Source: Corallochytrium limacisporum (taxonomy: Eukaryota; Opisthokonta). Taken from it: DNA of 64,000 nucleotides. The first letter of the stretch is position 1. Each line of letters begins with the position of its first letter. The stretch lies in contig PDIP01000021.1 of assembly GCA_002811645.1 (NCBI GenBank), positions 86,328 through 150,327 on the forward strand, written 5' to 3'. This document shows, one piece after another, positions 19,946 to 29,898 of the stretch. The notes under the pieces were generated by a model. That model was given only the letters and a program-made list of their open reading frames with translations, had not been told where the DNA came from and did not search any database. The position numbers and the translations under genes were made by a program.

Positions 19946-21157
19946 TTACATGTTGCCATCACTGACATACGAGGACAAGGATCCCCACTGCACCCCATCA
20001 CAGCCTACGCTTGTAACCATGAAGGTGTCGTCCTTAATGGCAGATCCCATCTTCTGCAATTCTGATTCATCGCCTGCAACCAAGAGACAACCCCCGCCGC
20101 CAGCTCCAGTGATCTTCACAACCAAGTCTAGCTTTTCCTGCCACTCGGACACGAATTCGCGAATTTCCGGTAGACTCAGGTTCCAGCCCTCCAGTAGCAC
20201 CTGGTTTTCAATAATGAGCTCTTTCCATTTCTTCATGAATTCAGCCCGCTGCTGATCATTGTGCTTGCCATTGGCAATCGCCATAAAACGCTGAACAATG
20301 TTTGAGAACGCTTCCATATCCTTCGTGAATTCTTCCGGTTTCTGCTTCTTTATCTCTCCCACCCCAGCGACTAATTTCTTTGTGCTGCGCGGAATGCGGG
20401 TATTGTAAATGCCAATGGGTACATTAATGTCGGTGTCCACAGGATGACTCTCCCGAGAACCGTCTGGCATGTTTTGGAAGGTTCTTAGGCCGCCGTACGT
20501 AACCACCGTGTTGTCAATACCCGATGGATTCCCGTGAATGATCTTTTCCAGCTGAAAGGCCCATGCATTGACTAGGGCAAGGTCCTCTGCTACAGGGGGT
20601 TGAGAGGGTGACTCAGGTATCTGACTGCCCGCGCACAGCAGCGCGGCCACCAGGGCCACAGAGAAACTGGCGCTTGACCCGAGCCCGGCCCCTACCGGAA
20701 GGTCGGACAAAATTTCTACATCCACCTTCAGCACAGGATCCGAACCAGACACGTGCAAAAGTGCGTATAAGAAGGATTTGGCAGCAACCATATGTGCCTC
20801 GGCGGGGTCAGCCAGCGGATTACCTTTCAGATCTTCCGCACGGACTACGAGAGAACGTAACCTTGAGTCAAGCTCTTCCACCAGTTTCAGATTATACTCT
20901 TCTGCTGGTTGTTCTGCAGTGTTAAACTGCGATTGCAGCCCTGTGACACCCTCATAGTCAAAGTTGAACTTGATTGACTCCACGGCATCCACAATAGTCA
21001 AAGTAATGCCAAACGGTTCACCATGACGCTTCACTGTAACTTTAGTACGCAGATCAATAGCTCCGGCCACTGCCAAACATCCGTGTACAACGGCATGCTC
21101 TCCGTGCAGGATCACCTTTCCTGGAGCAGTAGCCCGGCACTCCTTTACTTCCGTCAT
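19946..21157 (-). CDS. MVK: Mevalonate kinase
   Basis: With the ATG at 21157 (MTEVKECRATAPGKVIL) the protein is 403 residues. It is a GHMP kinase that phosphorylates mevalonate at the 5-hydroxyl. All three family motifs are present: APGKVILHGEHAVV at 11-24, the ATP loop GLGSSAS at 158-164, and ITGAGGGGCLL near 362. The catalytic aspartate lies in PSGIDNTV (D215). No transit peptide, so cytosolic or peroxisomal. Three codons of open frame upstream of the ATG have no other start. Confidence 0.96.
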   Translation of the reverse strand: MTEVKECRATAPGKVILHGEHAVVHGCLAVAGAIDLRTKVTVKRHGEPFGITLTIVDAVESIKFNFDYEGVTGLQSQFNTAEQPAEEYNLKLVEELDSRLRSLVVRAEDLKGNPLADPAEAHMVAAKSFLYALLHVSGSDPVLKVDVEILSDLPVGAGLGSSASFSVALVAALLCAGSQIPESPSQPPVAEDLALVNAWAFQLEKIIHGNPSGIDNTVVTYGGLRTFQNMPDGSRESHPVDTDINVPIGIYNTRIPRSTKKLVAGVGEIKKQKPEEFTKDMEAFSNIVQRFMAIANGKHNDQQRAEFMKKWKELIIENQVLLEGWNLSLPEIREFVSEWQEKLDLVVKITGAGGGGCLLVAGDESELQKMGSAIKDDTFMVTSVGCDGVQWGSLSSYVSDGNM

Positions 21158-21303
21158 ACTTCTCAAAACACCACTTCTTTTGCCTAGTTCCCACTGTACT
21201 AGTATGAGAGAGCAGTTTTCCGCGGCGAATTGACCATCGATCTTTAAATACCCACAGCGACCATTTCAATATGGTGTCAGTTCTGGAGAAAATTATCCTT
21301 TTA

Positions 21304-21684
21304 TCAGACTAACGCAAAGGGAAAGATAGGAACATGCGTCAAATGGTAAAGTTGGCTCTTGGTACCGTTGCACAATGTACCCGCCAGACAAGTCGCCAGA
21401 AAACCCCCTTGTGTGACACACCCTCTACTGAACCCAGGTGCCGCACACGCACGTAAGCACTCAAGGAAAAAGGCCACCAATCTGATCCGCTGGCCCTCGT
21501 TCGAGGCGCCGACCCAGCCACCGTCCGCCAAAAACTGCTCTACTTTTGGCAGGAAAAATTCTGGTATTTCCATACTAAGCCCTACCCTCTGGTACCGACG
21601 AATAAGAGGGCCGTTCGGTGTCACTGAATAGTAACTGAATAACCTAACTGTTACAACTAATTCAAAAAATGATATTGACGCCAT
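21304..21684 (-). CDS. Unassigned 126-aa open frame
   Basis: An ATG-initiated frame upstream of mevalonate kinase on the same strand. The central part (VEQFLADGGWVGASNE, then QRIRLVAFFLECLRACA) looks like amphipathic helix, but the C-terminal third is low in charge and not protein-like. I do not recognise it. It may be the first exon of a spliced gene, an upstream ORF or chance. Confidence 0.2.
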   Translation of the reverse strand: MASISFFELVVTVRLFSYYSVTPNGPLIRRYQRVGLSMEIPEFFLPKVEQFLADGGWVGASNEGQRIRLVAFFLECLRACAAPGFSRGCVTQGGFLATCLAGTLCNGTKSQLYHLTHVPIFPFALV

Positions 21685-22208
21685 GGAACCCGCCGGGCCG
21701 AGGCGGAAAGTCAGAGACGCGAGATGGCAACAGCGGCTGCGCTCTTGTACAGGGCCACGGGGAAGACTTTTGGCTCAAAAAAAAAAAAAATTCAGCGGTT
21801 TTTTAGGGCGAAGGCCAGAATCGGGGCGAGTTATGAGTTGAAACGGAAGGCATCAGGAGATATAGCGAGTGTATGACTTGGGGTGCTCACCGACGGGAGC
21901 ATCAGGGCCTGGGTTTGCCGTTTTCGTCACCTTGGGAGGCCCGGTGGAGATAAACCGAAAAACGCAAAAAAAAAGAAAAAAAGAAAGAAAATTTTTGAAC
22001 ACTCGCAAGTATAAACCCGCGACGGTCGGTCTCGAAGAGTTTGAGAAAGCGCAAGTGGGAGATGGCGAATACACTTGGAAAAGAGAGAGTGAGCGAGAGG
22101 AGACCTGGAGCAGAGAGTTTTGCCCACTGTCCCTCTTGTTTCGATCCGTCAGCCGTCAGTGGCACTACCTCCCCTATCACTGGAGGTTTGTTGGCGTGTC
22201 TGCAAACT

Positions 22209-22221
22209 CCCCCCCCCCCCC
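22209..22221. repeat. C13 homopolymer
   Basis: Thirteen C in the GC-rich island upstream of the RING/LysM/FYVE gene. Confidence 0.9.
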
Positions 22222-22655
22222 TTCTCCGGCCTGGGGTCGGGTTCATCACGCGTCTTTGCGGTGCTGTGCTTGGGAGCTGTCGGGACCCGAGGAGAAAGAT
22301 TTTCTTTCTGGGCCTTCGTCCCGACTAGGGCCCTTCCCAGGGCTTTTGCACGGGCGAACCCCCGTTTCGAGCGGAGGGGGTTCCCCATTCTTGCCAGCCG
22401 GGGTTGAAATCCGATGGACGTAGCCCGTTGGGGTGCGAGGTACCCCAGCATTTAGCGGCTACTTAGTCAATTTCGTTCCGTCGTATGTACAGGATATTTA
22501 TAGGATTGGATTGTCTGTATGATCTTTAATGTGAAGCAGATCATTAACGAGTTCTTGGATTGCAGCACATAGGTGTACGATTAGGCAGGTGCAGTTGTAA
22601 ACTAGAAAGGCGGAGGAAACGAGACTCGCCTATTGATACCTCGGATCATAGTCAA

Positions 22656-23996
22656 ATGTCGGAATTTGGAGATGGTAAGAGCCTCCTGAGGGAGCAGGCG
22701 GAAGGACAAACCAAAGAGAACAAGACACAGGCCAATGAGCAGGATGTACTGACCAACTGCTTGTGTGGAATTTGCCAGGATACAGTGAAAGCTAATGTGT
22801 GCTGCCCTGAATGCGCAGCCGCATTTTGCTACCCTCACCTACAGAAATGGTGGAGCGAGAACAGCAAAGCGTGTCCTGCATGTCGTGCTGTTGTACCTGC
22901 CATTGGTGAGTTTCGACACAACGCTGGGCTACAGAAGAAGATCAATCTTACTCCCAAGCAGTGCGAGAACGGTTGCGGTGTCGATATTCCCTTCGGTGAA
23001 ATGGATAGCCACTGCCGCGAACACTGTCGTTTAAGGAAAGTAAAATGTCCGTTTGACAATTGCAGTTGGGTTGGTGCGCAGAGGGAGCTAGATGTGCACG
23101 TTTATGGGTGCCCCCACCGGACCCAGTATCGGGATCTTGGCAGATGTTCTGATAGCGTTTTTGCCACGGGGGATGTCATTGAAGGAAATGAGTCCCTGCA
23201 GGATGCGGATGGTAACCTAAGGCATTTCATTAAGGAATATGAAACTTTAGCCGGCATTGCTATTCGCTACAGTGCGAACCTCGATGAACTGCGGAAGCTG
23301 AATCGCTTGCCCAATGATAATATTTCCTTTCTCAGTGTGATCAAGATTCCCTATAGCGAAGAACGGTTGCGTAAGTGCCGCGAAGCAATTCCGAATCCGG
23401 AGATTTTAGCCGCTCTGCGGCGCCGCAAGGCCATCCGTGACTTCTTGAAGCGTGCTGATGGAGCCGAAGTCCATGAAGCGGTGGCCTACCTGAACCTCAA
23501 GCGCTTCGATATGGAAGCTGCTCTAGAAAAATACTCACGGGACCTGAGGTGGAGTCGCGACAACGAAATGCCATCTCATTTTGCCCAGTTTGCGCAGCGT
23601 CTGCATGTCCGGCCTGAGAAGCGTAAACAGACCCGCAAGTCCCATAAGGACAGCAGCAAGGGTGACGGTAACGACAGCGACGATAGTGAGGACGCGTGGG
23701 ACTACTGGGATGGTAGTGACTATGCCAATGCGGGCCCATCGGGCACAAAGGCACGGTACTCCAACTGCCACAAGTGCATTGTTCGGGACCTTAACTTTGA
23801 CTCTGGACGGGACCATTGCCGCAACTGTGGACATATATTCTGTTCCAAATGCCTCGGCGAGTTTGTGAACAAACAAGTGCCTCGATCAAGCCTTGGTGCC
23901 ACCACCGAGACAGCACACAAGGAATATGTTCGAGTGTGCGATGACTGCTACGCAAGTACAAATTTGGCCCAAACCAGCAAGGCCAACGGCGCATGA
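22656..23996 (+). CDS. RING / TRAF-type zinc finger / LysM / UBA-like / FYVE protein
   Basis: From the ATG at 22656 (the open frame extends 32 codons upstream without ATG) the protein has 446 residues. In order: a RING finger at about 35-77 (CGIC, CCPEC, FCYPH, CPACR); TRAF-type zinc-finger spacing of Cys/His at about 103-153; an intracellular-type LysM at about 190-232 (HFIKEYETLAGIAIRYSANL, then LNRLPNDNISFL); a UBA/CUE-like helical segment at 258-300 (EAVAYLNLKRFDMEAAL); an acidic linker; and a FYVE-like finger at 371-432 (CHKC, RDHCRNCGHIFC, RVCDDC). The FYVE WxxD element is missing and the basic patch is RDHCR. The combination suggests a membrane-recruited ubiquitin ligase with a glycan- or peptide-binding module; function is inference. 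It converges on SAS-4. Confidence 0.8.
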   Translation: MSEFGDGKSLLREQAEGQTKENKTQANEQDVLTNCLCGICQDTVKANVCCPECAAAFCYPHLQKWWSENSKACPACRAVVPAIGEFRHNAGLQKKINLTPKQCENGCGVDIPFGEMDSHCREHCRLRKVKCPFDNCSWVGAQRELDVHVYGCPHRTQYRDLGRCSDSVFATGDVIEGNESLQDADGNLRHFIKEYETLAGIAIRYSANLDELRKLNRLPNDNISFLSVIKIPYSEERLRKCREAIPNPEILAALRRRKAIRDFLKRADGAEVHEAVAYLNLKRFDMEAALEKYSRDLRWSRDNEMPSHFAQFAQRLHVRPEKRKQTRKSHKDSSKGDGNDSDDSEDAWDYWDGSDYANAGPSGTKARYSNCHKCIVRDLNFDSGRDHCRNCGHIFCSKCLGEFVNKQVPRSSLGATTETAHKEYVRVCDDCYASTNLAQTSKANGA

Positions 23997-24104
23997 CCCA
24001 AATTCCAATCATCGCTCGCTTTATATCCATGACCTCTCCATGCTAAGCTGACCTCATGTTGCAGGCACATAGCAGCTTCTGTGTCAAATTTTGTCTTTAA
24101 TGAT

Positions 24105-26759
24105 TTATTTGGACTTCCTGCCTTTACTATCCGGGTAGATTACTTGCTGGGAGCCGTCGGCCATGATTCGTTGCATGATGCCGTCTGGAAAAACGCATTC
24201 CTCAGAAATCTGTTATTGAAGCAAGATTCACAAGAAACATATCACCATGGAGAGTACAACAAGGACGAGAGAGCAAAGTTTCAGAATCACATTTCCAAGG
24301 CATATCATGATCCATCCATTTTCCCCTCCGCGTTCCAAGCTTCCCCCCGTTGTTGACCGCCCTTGTACAAAGACATTGAATGTTAGTAAACTGATCCATA
24401 ATCCATCATACACAACTCAATAACCTTAAGAATTGATGACAATACTTACCTCAGATCCTTCCGGGTAGGTGAACTTAATCGTGCTGTCCGGGAACATGAT
24501 CTCCTTTGTACCGTTGGGATAATGCTTCTCCACTTGGTTGTTGGCAAAGTGAAGCACTACTAAGCCGTCGGGGTGCGTTGTGTGGGTGGCTTCCGTTTCG
24601 GAAAAGTAGTAGACCTGCATACCGTCTGGCATGGTTTGCTTTATGTCTCCGTTGAAATAGTAGACGGTGACATTGCCCTTAGGATCGGTCTCCTTCTTGG
24701 TGCCATTGGCATACATTACTATGCGAGTGCCATCTTCACACACCTCCTCCTGCATATCTGGAACGGGTCCAGTGACTTCAGCCGCACTCACATGTGGCTG
24801 TGGTGCCACAGTTGCACTACTGGCCATTAGAGGCTCTGCTGGTTGCTGGACGGTAGCAGATGCGGCGGCCTTGTTGCCTGTGCGGTAGTGCTTTTCAACA
24901 ACGGTCCGGCCGTTATGACTGGTCTCAGGGAGCCAATGTTCTTCAGTGGCGACCACAGGCGCATGCACCGGTTTTGCCACGGATTTCTCAATTGTTTGTG
25001 CCTTCAGCTGCTGCTCAGTTTCAGACAGACGACGCTTGAGAGTGTCACTCTCGGCTTCACTGCGTTCCAGTGCACGTTTGTACTCAGTCAACTCATCACG
25101 CAATTGAGAGATCTCATCCCGGTAGCGTTGCATGGCAAGGTTGCGTTTCGTGTCCTTAGTAGCAAAATCCTCACGCATACGATGCATATCGGACTTCATT
25201 TTTTCAATGGCTTCACGCTCGCTCTTTGGAGGGATAGCCATCTTGGCGCGCTCCATGCGCTCCCACTTCTTAAGTTCACGACGGACACGCGCCACTTCAG
25301 CCTCCCGCCACTCCTCGACCTCGCGGATCTCCTTCTCGCGGGCGTGCTCGAAGACCTCCATCTCACGACGAATAGCACGGAGCTCAGCATCGTGTTCACG
25401 GCGCATCTGCGATAGTTGGGCGTTCTCGCGCTTAAACTTGTCAATCTCACGGTCAAGCTCTGCAATCTTGGACTGTACGAGCCCTGGGGAGGGTGGTACA
25501 GGAGCTTTGCTTGAATCCAATTCCATTGCTTGAGGGAGGCCCTGCTGTTGGATGGTAACAGGAGCTGACCCATTCATCTGGTCGCCCTCGTTACTTTCAT
25601 TGTGTACGGTGCTTACATCTGAGTAATTGTGCATGTCTGGGCTCAGGTTGAAGTTGACCCGCTTAGCCGGCTGTACATAGCGACTGCTCTGGTAGTCCAA
25701 GCTGATGGCGCTGGTGTTCGGTGATGATGATAACTGTTGACGCTTATTTTCATTTGCGGGGGCGTCTTCAAACTGGAACTCCTGCTCCTGATTGGCGTCC
25801 AGCTCACTACTGCCAGACACATCCAGTACATTGCGCAGCCGGTCCATTGCCGACGCAGGAGGGTCGATGCTTCCTGACACCGCAGTCATTTGCTCCAGTT
25901 TCATGAATTCGTCCAACTCTTGCGCCTTAGACTCGCGATCCCGGTCATTTTCAATCATAATACTCAAGTCAACAGCATTGGAATCGTCCATTCCGGGATC
26001 CTTCGCATCCTGATGCTGCTGCTGTTCTTGCATGCGAGCAGCGGCACTAGGTGCCATGCGGATCTCAATCGCCGGCTGTGCCATAGAATCAGCAGGTTTG
26101 TGTGGGGCAACTTTCCTATGTGTCATGGGGGTTCTGGCTGGCGGCGATTTTGCAGTTGCCAAGAGCGGTTTAGTTTGCTTAGCTACCGGAGATGGTGTGG
26201 CTGGGTCGTTCAGGCTGGCCTTGAACTTTGGTGCGCCGAGCCTGCCATACCGAGCCATGTTTCCCGAGCCCTTACGCAGAAATGGGCGCTTGCGATCACT
26301 TGGTGTGGTGGGCTCGGCAGGCTGTTCTACCTCCTTAAGAACATCCTCAACGTACTCCTCAAAACTGCGGTTATTCACCCCATGCACTGGGCGAGTGTCA
26401 ACTTCAAAAACCGATTCTAAACTCTCAAAGACCTCCTGCGCACCGGGAACGGGCAAATCATTTTCGGGGAGGGGAACAACTTCAACCTCCGCCGACATTT
26501 GATTTGGTTGTTCATAGTCAATTTCATCGGTCCGCTTATGCTCTGGGACGATCTGTTCATCGTAGTGGTCATCGTTGAATCCAGCAATGGAAATGCTGAC
26601 CGCGACTTCTTCATTGTCACTGTTCTCCAGGTTCATTTCCTGTTGCTGCTGCCGGGCCTTTTCATAGAATGGTTTCCAAGTGGTCAATGCGTCATGATAG
26701 TCCTCAAATTCTTGCACGTTTGTGCGGTCGCTGAGAGGAACCCGATCTTCCATACTCAT
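24105..26759 (-). CDS. CENPJ: Centriole assembly protein SAS-4/CENPJ (CPAP), two exons
   Basis: The gene has exon 1 at 26759-24450 (770 codons) and exon 2 at 24209-24105, separated by a 240-bp intron with donor GAG|GTAAGT and acceptor AACAG|ATT, phase 0; the spliced product is 804 aa. Without splicing the frame would end in a seven-residue intronic tail. A disordered N-terminal half (about 1-420) is followed by a long coiled coil at 430-600 and the C-terminal TCP10/G-box domain from about 650. That domain is a chain of short glycine-centred beta repeats such as EDGTRIVMYANGT and MPDGMQVYYF. Exon 2 continues it (VFPDGIMQRIMADGSQ). SAS-4 sets centriole length and binds STIL and tubulin. An E2F-like site lies 240 bp upstream. 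Confidence 0.92.
24210..24449 (-). other. Spliceosomal intron in SAS-4
   Basis: A 240-bp intron with GTAAGT at the 5' end and AACAG at the 3' end. Both flanking frames agree and the G-box repeat pattern continues across the junction. Confidence 0.85.
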
Positions 26760-27348
26760 GTTTGTCTGAACTTCTTTTCGCGCTTCTTCACATTCTTCGC
26801 TACTTTCAGTCCGATCAATCCGTCCATATCCGACAATGTGGGTTAGTACTGTTTATTCCAAGGCTTGCATCAATTTTCGGGGTATGCAGTGTTTAAATAG
26901 CTTTGTAACGACTGCAAATGATAAGAAATTTGGACCAAAAGGCATTGATTCCGTCGCTCGGGTGGGACTCTCCCAGAGCAGGGATTCCAAACCGTGCGCG
27001 CCAAAACTGTCCCCTGGGTTTTATGGACCCCCCTCCCTCACCTGACTTCCACATTCCCGCCTACCCTAGCACCCTGCTTTCGCGCCCGAAATTTTGTTTT
27101 TGCGGAAGGAGGGGTACTCAATATTGTCGGTACTGAATGTACCCCATTTTGGACGAGATGTCCAATAGTGGTGCCGTCAGTGGTTATGGGGGAATTGCCA
27201 GTTAGGGCAAGGTCTTGAATTTTTTGTGATGCGACCGGGAATCCCGGGCCCACAGGGTCAACAATTCGCTGTGAGTGCATATTGCATTCCAGGAAGAAGC
27301 CATAATGCTCATTAGTTTTCTTTATTGTTCTGTCTGTCTCGTTTCTAT
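26760..27348. other. SAS-4 upstream region
   Basis: About 590 bp between the FERM gene's 3' end and the SAS-4 start on the same strand. It contains two E2F-type octamers (26,998-27,006 and 27,078-27,085) and a C-rich stretch near 27,028. No gene is seen. Confidence 0.55.
26998..27006 (-). promoter_or_regulatory. E2F-like site GCGCCAAAA upstream of SAS-4
   Basis: GCGCCAAAA on the plus strand is TTTTGGCGC on the gene's strand, a full match to the E2F/DP consensus TTTSSCGC, 239 bp before the SAS-4 ATG. A second match, TTTCGCGC, lies at 27,078-27,085. Confidence 0.45.
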
Positions 27349-29019
27349 CTACGCACCTTCAAGCTTGACAACGCGGTCGGACAGATTTCCCTCCCGTGCC
27401 TGCGCTCGAAGATCTCGCAAGGTGAAACCGGACTTCTCGATACGCTCCAGATCTTGAAATTCCTTAGGCGCCGGTTTCTTGCGCAGAGTGTGGTAGTAGC
27501 TGGCGTCGTTGTCAAGCCGCCGACGAACGTCAGGGTCTTGCATACCATAGCGATCCTTGCTCTGGCCGTAGGCGGCGTAGTCATCGTTAAGAAGCTCCAT
27601 ACTACCCATGGAAGCGAGATTCTTGCCCGCCAACTCCTTGAATTTCTGACTAACTGTTTGATGGTAGTCTTTCATCTGGGCGATATCCACCTTAGTTTCC
27701 TCCAGGCTCTTTACAGCCGCTGTTAGCTGTTGTTGCAGCCACTGGTCACGGTCTTCGACTTGTTGCAGCAACTCCTGAAGGCCATTAAAAGCCTCTCCAG
27801 TTGTCCGCTGTTCTCGCTTCACGTCCAAAATCTCCAAGTTCAAGTCCTTACGCCACAGATCATATTCTTCGATTCTTGAACGACGATGCTCATTGCCATT
27901 CTTCATGATTAGATTCCTCTGTTGACAATAGTCCAGCTCCTGCTGCAGAACCGCCTCCTGCTTCGCAAGGGACGCGACCTGTTGCTGCATTGCTCGAAGC
28001 ATGTCTTCGCTCTGGTTACGGAGCGCTATCTCCCACTGCATGCGTTGTAAGTATGCTTCCCGCTTCTGCAAGTTCTTCTTGTACAAAGTCTTCATTTGTG
28101 ACAGGACTAGATCGTCCGGTTGCCGAGACTCCGTCCAAAGATGGTAGTGTTTGACAGCCTGAGACCAAAGCACACCTGTCAAGGTCTCTTCATCTGCAAT
28201 CAGCTTCACTTCCTTGTTGTTCCTGTCATTGAACTTCAATGCAAATTCTGTCTTGCCGTAACTCATTGACTTAATCTCACCCCACAAGTAGCTGACAAGA
28301 GGTTTCAAACGATTATCCTTGTCAAAAAGATACAGGCCATTGATGTCCAGCGCAATGTCATAGGCGGATTTCTTCTTAGTTTTAACCGGAAAGAAAAATG
28401 TTCCGAAGTTTACACACTTAACAGAACAATGATGTAAGAACTCCTTCTTTGCTTCTGTTTCATTCAGACCCTTCAGATCAGAGTACCAGCTGACTATCCG
28501 CTCTTCCCATTGATCATCGGACAATGCAATCTCGTTCAAGACATATTCAGGAATGTAGTCCTTAACCGCAATAAACCCGCTTTTATCGCGCTTTGTGTTG
28601 TATGCTCCCTGTCTAATATGAAGCATATGTGCAGCAAGATAAATAGAATCCTCTGGGCGCACACGTAATGTTCCATCCATCACATCGCGACTCACGAGTT
28701 CAAAAAACAGATTCAAAGTCTCCGGCAGGACGAGCCGATCTATGGTATCTGGATAGCAGGCAATACAGATTTCCACTGTAATGCCACGGTCCTTCTCTAA
28801 AAATTTCTGCATCTTTTTCTTGACAGGGACGTACACCCGATGACCTGTCGGTGTAATGCGGTTTACCCCAAAGTACCAAGTTTCTCGGAGGCCAAGAGCA
28901 CGACAGACATACTGCAAGAGTGCGTCTGCTGTTAGCTCGGGGTACACGCGGACAGCAAACTTGACGTCGGGGGTCCACAGGTCAATAATCCCTGGAGGAA
29001 CCTCTGGTGCCACAGACAT
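27349..29019 (-). CDS. Ezrin/radixin/moesin (ERM)-type FERM protein
   Basis: A 556-residue protein with the ERM layout. The FERM domain occupies about 1-305: F1 with WTPDVKFAVRVYPELTAD and WYFGVN, F2 with LAAHMLHIRQG and YIPEYV, F3 with GTFFFPVKTKKKS, ALDINGLYLFDKDN and IKSMSYGKTEFAL. A long coiled coil follows at about 310-465. The C-terminus (TLRDLR, then EGNLSDRVVKLE) aligns by eye with the ERM C-terminal F-actin-binding/autoinhibitory tail, including the regulatory threonine in GFTLR (T533). ERM proteins link membrane receptors and PIP2 to cortical actin; phosphorylation of that threonine opens the molecule. It could also be merlin-like. Its presence argues for a holozoan. Confidence 0.85.
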   Translation of the reverse strand: MSVAPEVPPGIIDLWTPDVKFAVRVYPELTADALLQYVCRALGLRETWYFGVNRITPTGHRVYVPVKKKMQKFLEKDRGITVEICIACYPDTIDRLVLPETLNLFFELVSRDVMDGTLRVRPEDSIYLAAHMLHIRQGAYNTKRDKSGFIAVKDYIPEYVLNEIALSDDQWEERIVSWYSDLKGLNETEAKKEFLHHCSVKCVNFGTFFFPVKTKKKSAYDIALDINGLYLFDKDNRLKPLVSYLWGEIKSMSYGKTEFALKFNDRNNKEVKLIADEETLTGVLWSQAVKHYHLWTESRQPDDLVLSQMKTLYKKNLQKREAYLQRMQWEIALRNQSEDMLRAMQQQVASLAKQEAVLQQELDYCQQRNLIMKNGNEHRRSRIEEYDLWRKDLNLEILDVKREQRTTGEAFNGLQELLQQVEDRDQWLQQQLTAAVKSLEETKVDIAQMKDYHQTVSQKFKELAGKNLASMGSMELLNDDYAAYGQSKDRYGMQDPDVRRRLDNDASYYHTLRKKPAPKEFQDLERIEKSGFTLRDLRAQAREGNLSDRVVKLEGA

Positions 29020-29689
29020 TGTTCCTGAAGTCTACAACTTTCTCTCTTTCAAAGCAATCGCAATCTGCTCTCACGACATATTGGTTCGCTGAAACTTACT
29101 GCCCCGAACTGTACCTCAATATCCTTCTCGGCTTCAAGTAAGCAAGTGCATCTGCAGGTATTTGATATCGTTCAAATCATCACCATACTAGACCAAATAC
29201 CATCCATATGATCCCACATTCCGCTGCTGACTTTGCGCTCTGTTGTTGTTTTGCTTTAGCAGGACCAAAAGGTAGCAACCCCAACACCCCCGTTTCCTTT
29301 GCCTCGGGACCGACTCGATTCCTTCCTGGTTGTCGAAACAACCAGATTGAAAATAGGCCCCTATTCTCATTCTGCCCTTTTGCGGATTGGGCGATGGCGG
29401 TTGGGAGGGGTGGGACAGTGGCAAGTGGGGGCCTCTTTCCCGCAGTCAGCACATGGGGCACTCGGCCCGCCCGGTGTATACGTAATGGTACGGTAGAGTG
29501 CTGGAGCACAGCTCCTTCGTAGAGCCTCTTGATGAGCTGTCCGCTTTGGTTTTGTGGTCTGAACTTCAAGGGTAGTGGTCGGTCTCCTGGTAATTTAGAA
29601 TCTGCAATGGTGTACTAGTAGAGGCACATGAGCGGTTTCGCAGCATATAGCGGAAGAGTCTGGACAAAAGTCACCATTGAAAACTCATC
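29020..29689. other. Divergent intergenic region (ERM / TOM5)
   Basis: Holds the recurrent motif in both orientations: GGGGCCTATTTTCAAT on the minus strand (29,361-29,346) and GGCCCCTATTCTC on the plus strand, overlapping to make a partial palindrome. A GC-rich block lies at 29,395-29,475. No tRNA or protein gene is recognised. Confidence 0.5.
29346..29368. promoter_or_regulatory. Overlapping inverted copies of the GGGGCCTATTTT motif
   Basis: GAAAATAGG and CCTATTCTC face each other between the divergent ERM and TOM5-like genes, about 330 bp from each start codon. A bidirectional core promoter is inferred. Confidence 0.35.
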
Positions 29690-29833
29690 ATGTTCGCAGT
29701 ACAACCTAGTGAAGAAGATAAGCGCGCTGCTCGCAAGGCAGTGTACAGTAACCTCGGTATTTTCGCAGTCGCCTGCGTTGCTTACCGCGTCCTGCCTGAA
29801 ATCATCAACGTAGCTTCCAAACTTATCAAGTAA
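29690..29833 (+). CDS. TOMM5: TOM5-like small mitochondrial outer-membrane import protein
   Basis: A 47-codon gene too short for routine ORF calling. The product starts MFAVQPSEEDKRAARKA, then has one hydrophobic helix (LGIFAVACVAYRVLP) and ends with a short basic tail (ASKLIK). This matches the Tom5 plan: about 50 residues, acidic/basic cytosolic N-terminus with an S-E-E-x-K-R-A run, a single C-terminal tail anchor containing a mid-membrane proline, and lysines at the intermembrane-space end. Tom5 passes precursors from the receptors to the Tom40 pore and stabilises the TOM complex. The stop codon lies 65 bp from the convergent RCL1 stop. The gene is divergent from ERM, filling an otherwise empty slot in the alternating gene order. 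Tom6 is the main alternative. Confidence 0.65.
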   Translation: MFAVQPSEEDKRAARKAVYSNLGIFAVACVAYRVLPEIINVASKLIK

Positions 29834-29898
29834 ATGGGATAATGGAATCGGGTGATAAGGAATCATTGGGAAATCCTGTGATATACGAAGAATAGTAT

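Larger units (their letters stand above)
21158..22655. other. Large divergent intergenic region (MVK / RING-LysM-FYVE gene)
   Basis: 1.5 kb with an A14 run at 21,777-21,790, a purine-rich A/G tract near 21,965-21,995, and a GC-rich island with C13 at 22,209-22,221. One minus-strand open frame (21,304-21,684) is described separately. Confidence 0.5.

Noticed and set aside
21304-21684. Reading the frame upstream of MVK as part of mevalonate kinase
   Set aside because: MVK has a complete N-terminus at 21157 and stops separate the two frames.
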